Positions 6,254 to 12,767 of a stretch of DNA of 13,077 nucleotides are shown here, piece by piece. Each line of letters starts with the position of its first letter. Position 1 is the first letter of the stretch. This DNA is from an uncultured beta proteobacterium (GTDB lineage Bacteria > Pseudomonadota > Gammaproteobacteria > Burkholderiales > Burkholderiaceae_C): the NCBI GenBank assembly GCA_903928325.1, contig CAIYQF010000190.1, positions 1 to 13,077 on the forward strand, given 5' to 3'. A program made the translations under genes and the position numbers. Below the pieces are notes generated by a model that was not told the DNA's origin, did not search any database, and worked only from the letters and a program-made list of their open reading frames with translations.

Positions 6254-7183
6254 CTAGCGGATCGGGGCACTGGGCTCATGTTTGCCAAACCGCAGCGGCA
6301 CCACGTCCTGGGCAATCAACACGCCCAGGCCCACCACAGCGGCGGCTGCGGCCTGCGTCCAGTCCCAGGCGCCGCCCAGGGCGAACAACATCAGCATGAC
6401 GTAAAACGGCGTGGCGTTGATGTGCAGCGACGACAGGGCGATGCCCAGGCTGCCAATGGACATGATCCACAGCACCTGGCTGATGGCCAGGCCGCCGATG
6501 GAAAATACCGCCAGTGCGCCCAGTTCTTTGGCGCCGAGCACGCTCCAGTCAGGCCCGGCGCCGCCCAATAGGGCGTTGACCCCTGCGGCCACACCAGTGG
6601 CCAGGGCTGCGCCGCTGAGCGTGACGGTGGTGCGCCCCAAGGGCGTGAGTGTGGGGAAGGACGTAACCGTCATGCGCGAGCCCAGCGTGTAGAGCATGAT
6701 GGAGCCAAAGCACAGCAGCGCGCCCACACCCAAGCCCAAACCCTGGCCCGCGCCGCCCAGCGCCATCATGCCGCCGCCCAGGCTTAGCAACACGCCCAGC
6801 ACCAGCGCAAGCGTCACTTTGCGCCCGTCGAGCACCACTTCAATGGCAATGCCGACCACCGGCATGGCCGCCGAAATCACGGCCACAGTCACCATGTTGG
6901 TGCGGGCCTGGCCCAGCACCAACATAAAGGCGCCTACGCCAATGCCCCCGCCGCCCACCAGCACGCCCTTACCCCAGTGCGCCGCGCGCAGCACAGCGGC
7001 GCCCTCCCGCCACCACCACAGGGGTAGCAAGCAGGCCGCGGCCATGGCCATGCGCGCAGCGGTCAGCGGCAGTGCGGGCACCGGGCCGATCAGCAGGTTG
7101 GCCGCTGGCAGCCCCACCGCCCATATCAGCATGGACAGCATGCACAAGACGTTGGCCAGCGCCAGCTTGGGTGGCGTGCGCAA
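6254..7183 (-). CDS. EamA-family (DMT superfamily) inner-membrane permease
   Basis: 309-residue integral membrane protein with about ten hydrophobic segments arranged as two EamA-like halves (roughly residues 8-140 and 150-295), the layout of drug/metabolite exporters. The first half opens with LANVLCMLSMLIWAVGLPAA (9-28) and the second contains INATPFYVMLMLFALGGAWD (252-271). The substrate cannot be read from the sequence; family members export amino acids, nucleobases, drugs or other metabolites. The start is TTG at 7183, because an in-frame stop lies five codons upstream and GGGGA sits just before it; a later ATG (residue 15) would trim the first membrane segment. It follows the M61 peptidase gene by 39 bp on the same strand and is probably the last gene of that operon. 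No terminator is evident before the convergent MipA-like gene. Confidence 0.9.
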   Translation of the reverse strand: MRTPPKLALANVLCMLSMLIWAVGLPAANLLIGPVPALPLTAARMAMAAACLLPLWWWREGAAVLRAAHWGKGVLVGGGGIGVGAFMLVLGQARTNMVTVAVISAAMPVVGIAIEVVLDGRKVTLALVLGVLLSLGGGMMALGGAGQGLGLGVGALLCFGSIMLYTLGSRMTVTSFPTLTPLGRTTVTLSGAALATGVAAGVNALLGGAGPDWSVLGAKELGALAVFSIGGLAISQVLWIMSIGSLGIALSSLHINATPFYVMLMLFALGGAWDWTQAAAAAVVGLGVLIAQDVVPLRFGKHEPSAPIR

Positions 7184-7222
7184 GTCAGTCCCCGACTAGC
7201 GGGTGTGCTGGGCTCATCTTGG

Positions 7223-9058
7223 TCAGAGCAGTGGCCACAAGCCCGCAGCCCGTCCGGTATTGCCAATACGCCAGGTCGTCACCTTTTGCAGCAGCAGGGG
7301 CAGTCGCAACAGGCGTTTGTCGCGCGACACCAGGGCGCTGAAGCGGCGCTCGGTGCCCAGCAGCAGCGCCAGGTCGTCAAGCCTGTTGAGGCGCCACGAT
7401 CCGCCCTGCCCGCGCACGCCTACGTCCACGCCCAGCCATTCGTCACCGGCGGCAAAGCCTGCGTTTTCAGCCACGCCGCCGCGCAGCACGGCTTTGACCA
7501 ATACCGTTCCATTGTCGTGCGCCACGCGCACGCCCAGGCGCTGGGCCATCGGCGCAGGCTCTTCGTGCACTTGCAGGTATTGGGCCTGTAGAAGGGTTTT
7601 GAGCGGCAGTTCGCGGGTGCTGTGCACCCAGGCTTTGATTTCTTTGGCCCAGCTGCGCCCGGTTTGCGCTTGCAAGACGGCCAGCAGGTCGGCCTCGGCC
7701 ATGGGGCCGCCGGCGCAGCGTTGCCACAGGCCGCGCATGATGGTGTCTAGCGTGACAGTGGCTGGCGTGGGGGTGTCGGGGGCAAAGGCCTGTAGGGTTG
7801 TGGTGCCATGGACGCGCAGGCTCAAGTCCAGGCACAGGGCCACCAGCGCGCCTTGGGTGTAGTAGCTCACCGTGGCGTTGGGGGTGTTTTCGTCTTGGCG
7901 GTAGTACTTCACCCAGGCGTCAAAGCTGGCCTGGGCTACGGTTTGTACCGCGCGCCCGGGGGTTTGCAGTACCTGGTTGGCGGTCTTGGTGAGCAGTTTG
8001 AAGTAGACCGCGTCGTCAATCAGTCCCGCGCGGCGCAGCAGCAGGTCGTCGTAGTAGCTGGTAAAGCCTTCAAAAAACCACAGGAGCTCGGTGTAGTTTT
8101 CTTGGGCGTAGTCGTAGCGCGCAAATTCGGCCGGGCGCAGGCGCTTGACGTTCCAGGTGTGGAAGTATTCGTGGCTGATCAGGCCCAAGAGCGTGGTGTA
8201 GCCCTCGCTGGTTTTGGCGTCCTCCAAGCGCGGCAAGTCGCGCCGGGCGGCGATCAGCGCAGTGGAGTTGCGGTGCTCCAGCCCGCCGTAGCTATCGTCC
8301 ACGGCGTTGAGCAGGAAGACGTAGTTCTCAAACGGCGCTTGGTCGGCCAGTTGCATGGCTTGCGTGTCGCCTTCAGCGTGCCAAAAGCGCAACTGGGTTT
8401 CGCAGATTTTTTGCGTATCGCGCAGCAAGCGCGCGCCGTCAAACGAGGGCAAGGCGCCGGCCACTACCAGGCGGTGCTGCACGCCGCAGGCGGTAAACGT
8501 GCCGCTCCAGAAAGCACCCATTTCGACCGGGCAGTCGGCCAGTTCGTCGTAGTGGGCGGCTTGGTAGTTGCCAAAGCCGTTTTTGTCCACTTCCACGGCG
8601 GTCAGGCCGGTGGCCACGTTCCAATCGGCCATGCCGGGGTGGCGCACCAGGTCCAGCGCATGGGGCTGGTCGGTCGCGCCCTCGGCCATCAGGCACAGGC
8701 TGGTGGCGTTAAAAAAGCCGCGCGCCGTGTCCAGCCAGGCGGTGCGTACCGAGTTGTCCAGCGCATAGACCTCGTATTGCACTTGCAGGGGCTGGGCGCT
8801 GTCGCAAGCCACCTGCCAGGTGGCTTTGTCGGTTTGCGTGATGACCAGGCTGCGGCCCGTCTGGCGGCATTGCAGGTGCTGAAGGTGCTTGGAAAACTCG
8901 CGCACCATGTAGCTGCCCGGAATCCACACCGGCAAACGCAGGGCTTGCAGTGCGGCGGGCTGGGCGATGGTCATGGTCACCCGCCACAGGTGGGCGTGCA
9001 GAGTGGCTGCTTCGACGTGGTAGTGCACCGCCCACGGTGCGGCGTGGCGCGCGCGCAT
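7223..9058 (-). CDS. M61-family metallopeptidase with C-terminal PDZ domain
   Basis: 611-residue zinc aminopeptidase of family M61 (glycyl aminopeptidase type). The N-terminal beta domain holds the family motif LPVWIPGSYMVREFSKH (42-58). The catalytic domain shows GGLEH (258-262), the zinc site HEYFH (296-300) followed by TWNVKRLRP, and Glu330 in WFFEGFTSYYDDLL as the likely third zinc ligand. A PDZ-like domain covers about 505-590 (RLGVRV; VLRGGVAENAGFAAGDEW). No signal peptide is visible, so it is probably cytoplasmic. Its biological substrate is unknown; characterised relatives prefer N-terminal glycine or alanine. The ATG at 9058 shares its A with the dsbC stop codon (TAATG), indicating translational coupling. 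The order UbiH-like, dsbC, M61 appears, from memory, to be common in Comamonadaceae. Confidence 0.95.
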   Translation of the reverse strand: MRARHAAPWAVHYHVEAATLHAHLWRVTMTIAQPAALQALRLPVWIPGSYMVREFSKHLQHLQCRQTGRSLVITQTDKATWQVACDSAQPLQVQYEVYALDNSVRTAWLDTARGFFNATSLCLMAEGATDQPHALDLVRHPGMADWNVATGLTAVEVDKNGFGNYQAAHYDELADCPVEMGAFWSGTFTACGVQHRLVVAGALPSFDGARLLRDTQKICETQLRFWHAEGDTQAMQLADQAPFENYVFLLNAVDDSYGGLEHRNSTALIAARRDLPRLEDAKTSEGYTTLLGLISHEYFHTWNVKRLRPAEFARYDYAQENYTELLWFFEGFTSYYDDLLLRRAGLIDDAVYFKLLTKTANQVLQTPGRAVQTVAQASFDAWVKYYRQDENTPNATVSYYTQGALVALCLDLSLRVHGTTTLQAFAPDTPTPATVTLDTIMRGLWQRCAGGPMAEADLLAVLQAQTGRSWAKEIKAWVHSTRELPLKTLLQAQYLQVHEEPAPMAQRLGVRVAHDNGTVLVKAVLRGGVAENAGFAAGDEWLGVDVGVRGQGGSWRLNRLDDLALLLGTERRFSALVSRDKRLLRLPLLLQKVTTWRIGNTGRAAGLWPLL

Positions 9059-9783
9059 TAGCCCTTGGTGGCTTCGGCCAGCATGTGTTCTATCTTTTTG
9101 TTGTCCACCGCACCGGGCACGCGGGCTCCGTTGGTAAACAACAAGGTCGGCGTGCCGGTGATCTTGTGCTTGTGGCCCACCTCGACATTACGTGACAGGG
9201 CGCTGGTGTCGCACTGGGCGGCCGCGGCGGGCGCCGCCTGGTCGCGCAGCATCCAGTCTTGCCAGGCCAGGGCACGGTCTTTGGCGCACCACACGGCCTT
9301 GGATTTTTCGGTCGAGTCGGCGCCCAGGATGGGGTACAAAAACAGGTAAATGGTGACGTTGTCCACCTTCTGCAGATCGCGCTCAAAGCGCTTGCAGTAG
9401 CCACAGTTGGGGTCTTCAAACACGGCCATCTTGCGTTCGCCGTTGCCGCGAACGATGGTGAACGCGTCTTTAAACGGCAGCGCATCAAACTGGATGGCGG
9501 TGAGTTTTTCCACCCGCTCATCGGTCAGGTTGCGCCGGTTGCGGGTGTCTATCAGGCTGCCGTCGATGAGGTAGTTGCCCTGCGCGTCGGTGTAGTAAAT
9601 CTCTGTGCCGTTGACGCGCAGTTCAAAGATTCCGGGCATATCGGTCTTGCGCACCTCGTCAATCGCCTTGAGCTGAGGCAGGCGTGCGGCGATGTTTTTG
9701 CGGATGGTGGTTTCTTGCGCTAACACGCCTAGGGCCAGCGTGGTCAGCAGGGCAAGAAGCAGGGTTTGGAGGGTGCGTTGCAT
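9058..9783 (-). CDS. dsbC: Thiol:disulfide interchange protein DsbC
   Basis: 241-residue periplasmic disulfide isomerase that reshuffles wrong disulfides in exported proteins, kept reduced by DsbD. The signal peptide is residues 1-23 (ending LAQ-E or nearby). The N-terminal dimerisation domain (about 25-90) includes DMPGIFELRVNGTEIYYTD (48-66). The thioredoxin-like domain carries FEDPNCGYCKRFE with active site CGYC (127-130), the cis-proline loop GTPTL (210-214), and a second cysteine pair (166 and 191) matching the structural disulfide of E. coli DsbC. The ATG at 9783 is chosen because the signal peptide begins there; upstream in-frame codons to 9879 overlap the preceding gene and add no sensible sequence. 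No Shine-Dalgarno is obvious. It is 40 bp downstream of the UbiH-like gene and coupled to the M61 gene. Its isomerase activity could serve the cysteine-bearing exported proteins in this window. Confidence 0.95.
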   Translation of the reverse strand: MQRTLQTLLLALLTTLALGVLAQETTIRKNIAARLPQLKAIDEVRKTDMPGIFELRVNGTEIYYTDAQGNYLIDGSLIDTRNRRNLTDERVEKLTAIQFDALPFKDAFTIVRGNGERKMAVFEDPNCGYCKRFERDLQKVDNVTIYLFLYPILGADSTEKSKAVWCAKDRALAWQDWMLRDQAAPAAAAQCDTSALSRNVEVGHKHKITGTPTLLFTNGARVPGAVDNKKIEHMLAEATKG

Positions 9784-9823
9784 GGAAAGGGGTGGGCAAA
9801 GGAAGTGGTTTACAGGATGCTTA

Positions 9824-10972
9824 TCACAGACCACGCGTACCCATGGCGCGCTGCGTGACCCAGGCTTTGAGCGGGCCACTGCGCTCGAACGCGCGCATGC
9901 CGATGTTGCGCAGGCTGCGCGCCCAGGCGCCGTTGCGCGAGAAAAGCCGTTGCAGCGCGTCGCCTGCGCCGCCGATCAGGGCCAGTTCGGCCTTGCGCGC
10001 ACGCTCGTAGGCGCGCAGCAGGCGCAGGTCGCCCACGCTGCGCCAGTAGGGCCGCGCCTCCAGCACGCAGGCGAGTTCGGCCACGTCGCCCAGGCCCAGG
10101 TTCAGGCCTTGGCCGGCCAGTGGGTGCACGGTGTGCGCGGCGTCACCGGCGAGCACCCAGGCGCCTAGCGTGCTTGTGCCGCACCAATGCGCGGCCTGGG
10201 CGTGTTGCAAGGGCCAGATATGGCGCTCGCTGGCCAGCGCCACAGCGCCCAAGGCGTCTTGACTAGCGGCTTGCAGCGCGAGGCAAAAGTCTTCATCCGT
10301 AGCCGCTTGCAGGGCCTGCGCGCGCTCGGGAGCAAGAGACCACACCATCGCGCAACGCCGACCGTGTGGGCCGTCCAGCGGCAACAAGGCCGCAATTTCG
10401 CCCTGTCCCTCGGCTTGGGCAAACCACTGGCGAGCCACCTGCCCGTGGGGCAAGGCGCAGTCCACACGGGCGGCCAGTGCCCATTGCTGATACGGGGTGG
10501 CTACAAACTCCACGCCAAATTCTTCGCGCGTGCGGCTGGCCTTGCCCTCGCACACCACGGTCAGCGGCGCCGCCAGCGGGGCGTCCACCCTCTCGATTAG
10601 GCTTTGGAAGCCAATGGCAGCAGCCAGTAGGCGCTCGAGCTCAGGCACGTCGACGATCCAGTTCAGCGCCTGGGCTGAGGCGTCAGACGCGTCAAAGCGG
10701 GTGGCGCCACCCGCGTCGCCAAACACCTGCATGGCCAGCACCGGGGTGGCGTGCGCCACTTCGGGCCAGCAGCGCAGGCCTTGAAGCAGTGCGCGCGAGG
10801 CGGCGTTGAGCGCATAGGCGCGCACGTCGCTGTGGCCTTCAGTGGGCGAAGCGACCTCGCCCAAACGCGGGTCGACCAGCGCCACGCGCAGGCGTTTGGA
10901 AGCCAGTTGCAGCGCCAGCGTGCGGCCCACAATGCCTGCGCCGCGGATACAGATGTCAAAAGGTCGTGCCAT
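9824..10972 (-). CDS. FAD-dependent hydroxylase of the UbiH/UbiF/UbiI family
   Basis: 382-residue flavoprotein monooxygenase predicted to hydroxylate the aromatic ring of a ubiquinone precursor using NAD(P)H and oxygen. The N-terminal Rossmann motif is GAGIVG (11-16) and the FAD ribityl-binding motif is LAGDAAHTVHPLAGQGLNLG (274-293), both diagnostic of this family. The middle motif normally written DG...S..R appears here as CEGKASRTR (141-149), with glutamate in place of the aspartate. Which ring position it modifies cannot be told: betaproteobacteria carry several paralogues with differing specificity. The ATG at 10972 starts right before the Rossmann strand; a longer frame to 11026 is unlikely. 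A TACAAT hexamer lies seven bases upstream, which would give a near-leaderless transcript. It is probably the first gene of the operon with dsbC, the M61 peptidase and the permease. Confidence 0.9.
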   Translation of the reverse strand: MARPFDICIRGAGIVGRTLALQLASKRLRVALVDPRLGEVASPTEGHSDVRAYALNAASRALLQGLRCWPEVAHATPVLAMQVFGDAGGATRFDASDASAQALNWIVDVPELERLLAAAIGFQSLIERVDAPLAAPLTVVCEGKASRTREEFGVEFVATPYQQWALAARVDCALPHGQVARQWFAQAEGQGEIAALLPLDGPHGRRCAMVWSLAPERAQALQAATDEDFCLALQAASQDALGAVALASERHIWPLQHAQAAHWCGTSTLGAWVLAGDAAHTVHPLAGQGLNLGLGDVAELACVLEARPYWRSVGDLRLLRAYERARKAELALIGGAGDALQRLFSRNGAWARSLRNIGMRAFERSGPLKAWVTQRAMGTRGL

Positions 10973-10979
10973 GCGTTGG

Positions 10980-10985
10980 ATTGTA
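10980..10985 (-). promoter_or_regulatory. Candidate -10 hexamer for the UbiH-like operon
   Basis: TACAAT on the minus strand (five of six consensus bases) ends seven bases before the ATG at 10972. No convincing -35 is seen 16-18 bp upstream. If used, the mRNA would begin at or next to the start codon, which fits the absence of a Shine-Dalgarno. Confidence 0.3.
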
Positions 10986-10995
10986 GGAGGCGCGG

Positions 10996-11001
10996 TATAA
11001 A
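10996..11001 (+). promoter_or_regulatory. Candidate -10 hexamer for the Rap1a-like gene
   Basis: TATAAA (five of six consensus bases) would start transcription near 11008, about 33 bases before the ATG at 11041. A good -35 at 17 bp is missing. It is back to back with the minus-strand TACAAT of the UbiH-like gene. Confidence 0.3.
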
Positions 11002-11040
11002 CCCCGCTGGTTCGCACCGCCACCAAAGAGAGAAACCGTG

Positions 11041-11388
11041 ATGAAAACCCGCTTTTGCGTCCTTGCCGCGTACGCCCTGTTGCTCTCAGGTGCCCAGGCG
11101 ATGAGCCTGCGAGAACTCCGAACCCTGGAGGCCACGCAGGACGGCGGCGACTTGTACGCCCGCTACTACCTGGTGGGGAGCGTGGAGGCCTTGCTGGAAT
11201 CGGAGGCCTTTGCGGTGCGCGCTGGCGCGGCGCCGGGCATTTGCGTCAATGGCCGTCGGCTCGAACCCCAGATGGCCAAAGACCTGCTGGATACGGAACT
11301 GCGCCGCCATGCCGATGTGTATGAGGCGGACATGCCCGCCACGCTGGTGCTGCTAAACGCACTCAAAACGGTTTATCCCTGCAATTAG
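11041..11388 (+). CDS. Small exported protein, Rap1a/Tai immunity-like
   Basis: 115-residue protein with a signal peptide (residues 1-20, ending AQA-M) and a short helical mature domain. The pattern resembles the Rap1a/Tai domain of periplasmic immunity proteins: YYLVGSVEALLES (42-54), GICVNG with Cys68 (67-71), a helix PQMAKDLLDTELRRHADVY (76-94) and a closing LLNALKTVYPC with Cys114 (104-114). In type VI secretion systems such proteins block incoming cell-wall amidase effectors, but no effector or secretion gene is present here, and many homologues of this fold are orphans with no known role. The two cysteines could form a disulfide. The ATG at 11041 has GAGAG about nine bases upstream; the GTG just before it is a less likely start. 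It is divergent from the UbiH-like gene (68 bp), and its stop overlaps that of the convergent TetR-family gene. Confidence 0.72.
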   Translation: MKTRFCVLAAYALLLSGAQAMSLRELRTLEATQDGGDLYARYYLVGSVEALLESEAFAVRAGAAPGICVNGRRLEPQMAKDLLDTELRRHADVYEADMPATLVLLNALKTVYPCN

Positions 11389-12125
11389 TTGCCTGTGCTG
11401 GGAAGGGCGCTGCCCAGCAAACCGGGCGCCAGTGCCGCGCCCAAAGCCGCCTTGAGCTGCAGCACGTGGTCCCAGGCCATCAGCCCGCCCAGGATGTTCG
11501 TCTTCACAAGTTCAAGTTGCTCCCACTTTTGCGCGGCATCGAGGTCTTTGAACACGCCAGACACCACCAGGCAGGTTAGGCCATGGATGGCAGAAAACGC
11601 GCTCACTTCGGCGCGCTCGCGGGCGGTGTCGGTGATCAGTTGGGCGTCGCGCAGCCCGTCGAGCGCCTGGCCCAACATAACGTAAGGGTGGGTTGGCAGC
11701 TCCGCCTCCTGCATGCTCCATATCACGGAGGCGGTGCCAAACGGGCCAAACATCAGTTGAAACAACGCCGGGTGGTCCAGGCCAAACTGGAAGTAAGCGT
11801 CCGCCCCCGCAGAAAACCGCGCCAAGCTGCGCAAGGCGACGTTGTCAGCCAACTGCGGCTTCATTTGGGCCACGCGCTGCAACCACAGCGCGCCCAGGGC
11901 TCCAAAGCCGTCATGCGCCAGCGCACTGAGTAGCTCCGACTTGTCGGCAAAGTGCCGGTACATGGCGCTGGGCGCCACGCCCAGGGCCGCCGCCGCCTGG
12001 CGCATGGAAAAGCCTTCCACGCCATGCGCGGCGATCAGCTCCAGAGCGAGCTTTTTCAGCGCCTGCGGCAAGTCGCCGTGGTGGTAATGGCCACGCGGGG
12101 GCTGCGAAGAGGCATCAACTTCCAT
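11385..12125 (-). CDS. TetR/AcrR-family transcriptional regulator
   Basis: 246-residue one-component repressor-type regulator. The N-terminal DNA-binding domain opens with RGHYHHGDLPQALKKLALEL (11-30), and the helix-turn-helix is SMRQAAAALGVAPSAMYRHF (40-59). The ligand domain contains AYFQFGLDHPALFQLMFGP (110-128), typical of the WHG-type TetR C-terminal domain. The ligand is unknown. The ATG at 12125 places the first helix about as far from the N-terminus as in typical relatives; an ATG at 12200 would add 25 arginine-rich residues. Neither has a Shine-Dalgarno, and a TACAAT hexamer lies five bases before 12125, suggesting a leaderless mRNA. It is divergent from the DUF2147/SDR pair and most likely controls it and itself. 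Its stop (TAA, 11387-11385) overlaps that of the Rap1a-like gene. Confidence 0.92.
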   Translation of the reverse strand: MEVDASSQPPRGHYHHGDLPQALKKLALELIAAHGVEGFSMRQAAAALGVAPSAMYRHFADKSELLSALAHDGFGALGALWLQRVAQMKPQLADNVALRSLARFSAGADAYFQFGLDHPALFQLMFGPFGTASVIWSMQEAELPTHPYVMLGQALDGLRDAQLITDTARERAEVSAFSAIHGLTCLVVSGVFKDLDAAQKWEQLELVKTNILGGLMAWDHVLQLKAALGAALAPGLLGSALPSTGN

Positions 12126-12130
12126 GCGGC

Positions 12131-12136
12131 ATTGTA
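12131..12136 (-). promoter_or_regulatory. Candidate -10 hexamer for the TetR-family gene
   Basis: TACAAT on the minus strand, within CTACAATGC, ends five bases before the preferred ATG at 12125. The upstream -35 region is not recognisable. Use of this site would give a leaderless mRNA. Confidence 0.25.
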
Positions 12137-12212
12137 GGGAGCGACTGCTGCGGCGCGAAGGCGCTGCGGGGCCCCGACGGACAGGGGGGCGAAGTACCAT
12201 GGTTACGCTTTC

Positions 12213-12237
12213 ATAAATGTTTAATAAAATAAATGTT
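12213..12237. promoter_or_regulatory. Direct repeat, possible TetR-family operator
   Basis: ATAAATGTT occurs twice, at 12213-12221 and 12229-12237, with starts 16 bp apart, in an AT-rich patch within otherwise GC-rich DNA between the regulator and the DUF2147 gene. The second copy overlaps the candidate -35 of the plus-strand promoter. TetR-family operators are usually palindromic, so a direct repeat is not the standard form. Confidence 0.35.
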
Positions 12238-12264
12238 GGCGACGATCACATTCTAATCTAAAGT
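12236..12264 (+). promoter_or_regulatory. Candidate promoter of the DUF2147/SDR unit
   Basis: TTGGCG (12236-12241) and TAAAGT (12259-12264) are separated by 17 bp, each matching four of six consensus bases. It would start the mRNA near 12271, inside or just before a small hairpin, about 40 bases from the ATG. Confidence 0.3.
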
Positions 12265-12270
12265 TAACAC

Positions 12271-12289
12271 CGTCCACATTTCGTGGATG
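12271..12289 (+). other. Short inverted repeat in the DUF2147 leader
   Basis: CGTCCAC (12271-12277) can pair with GTGGATG (12283-12289), including one G-U pair, around a 5-base loop. It ends six bases before the Shine-Dalgarno AGAAGGA (12296-12302). It may be an operator half-site pair or an mRNA hairpin; both are guesses. Confidence 0.3.
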
Positions 12290-12311
12290 CTACTTAGAAG
12301 GATTGACTCCA

Positions 12312-12767
12312 ATGAAACATACGACGTACTTCCAATTCCTCGCAGGCACTGCCGCCGCGTTTGCGCTGGCAGGCTCCGCATTCGCCCAGACCAGCCCCGT
12401 GGGCCTGTGGCGCACGATTGACGACAACACCGGCAAGCCACGCGGCGAGGTGCGCATTGTCGAAACCCCCAAGGGCCTGAGCGGGCGCCTGGTGCGCAGC
12501 CTGGCGGCTGACCCGTCCAAAGAGCCCACCACCTGCAAACCCTGCACCGACGACCGCAAAGACCAGCCCATGGAGGGCTTGGAGCTGGTGCGCGGCGGCA
12601 AGCTGGCCGCAGACGGCCAGTGGTACGAGGGCGGCGAGATTTTGGACCCGGACAATGGCAAAACCTACACCCTGAAGATGCGGGTAGCCGAAGGCGGCGC
12701 CAAACTCACCGTCCGCGGCTACATCGGCCCCTTCTACCGCACCCAAACCTGGGAGCGCGTGCAATGA
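12312..12767 (+). CDS. Exported DUF2147 protein
   Basis: 151-residue protein with a signal peptide (residues 1-25, ending AFA-Q) and one DUF2147 domain, a small periplasmic beta-barrel fold of unproven function. Family marks are VGLWRTIDDNTGKPRGEVRI (30-49), the WYEGGEILDPDNGKTY stretch (104-119), LTVRGYIGPFYRTQTW (132-147) and a CKPC pair (75-78) that could hold a disulfide in the oxidising periplasm. The ATG at 12312 is preceded by AAGGA at nine bases, a good ribosome site; a TTG three codons earlier is less likely. It overlaps the following SDR gene by ATGA, so the two are translated together. It is divergent from a TetR-family regulator, which is its probable controller. No enzymatic activity should be assumed. 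Confidence 0.9.
   Translation: MKHTTYFQFLAGTAAAFALAGSAFAQTSPVGLWRTIDDNTGKPRGEVRIVETPKGLSGRLVRSLAADPSKEPTTCKPCTDDRKDQPMEGLELVRGGKLAADGQWYEGGEILDPDNGKTYTLKMRVAEGGAKLTVRGYIGPFYRTQTWERVQ

Noticed and set aside
7808..9061. Plus-strand open frame of 417 codons opposite the M61 peptidase
   Set aside because: Antisense shadow with low-complexity Val/Gly/Ala/Gln composition; the minus strand holds the full zinc-peptidase signature.
12126..12200. Start of the TetR-family regulator at ATG 12200
   Set aside because: The 25-residue Arg/Pro/Ser-rich extension is unlike family N-termini. It is kept only as a minor alternative because neither start has a clear ribosome site.
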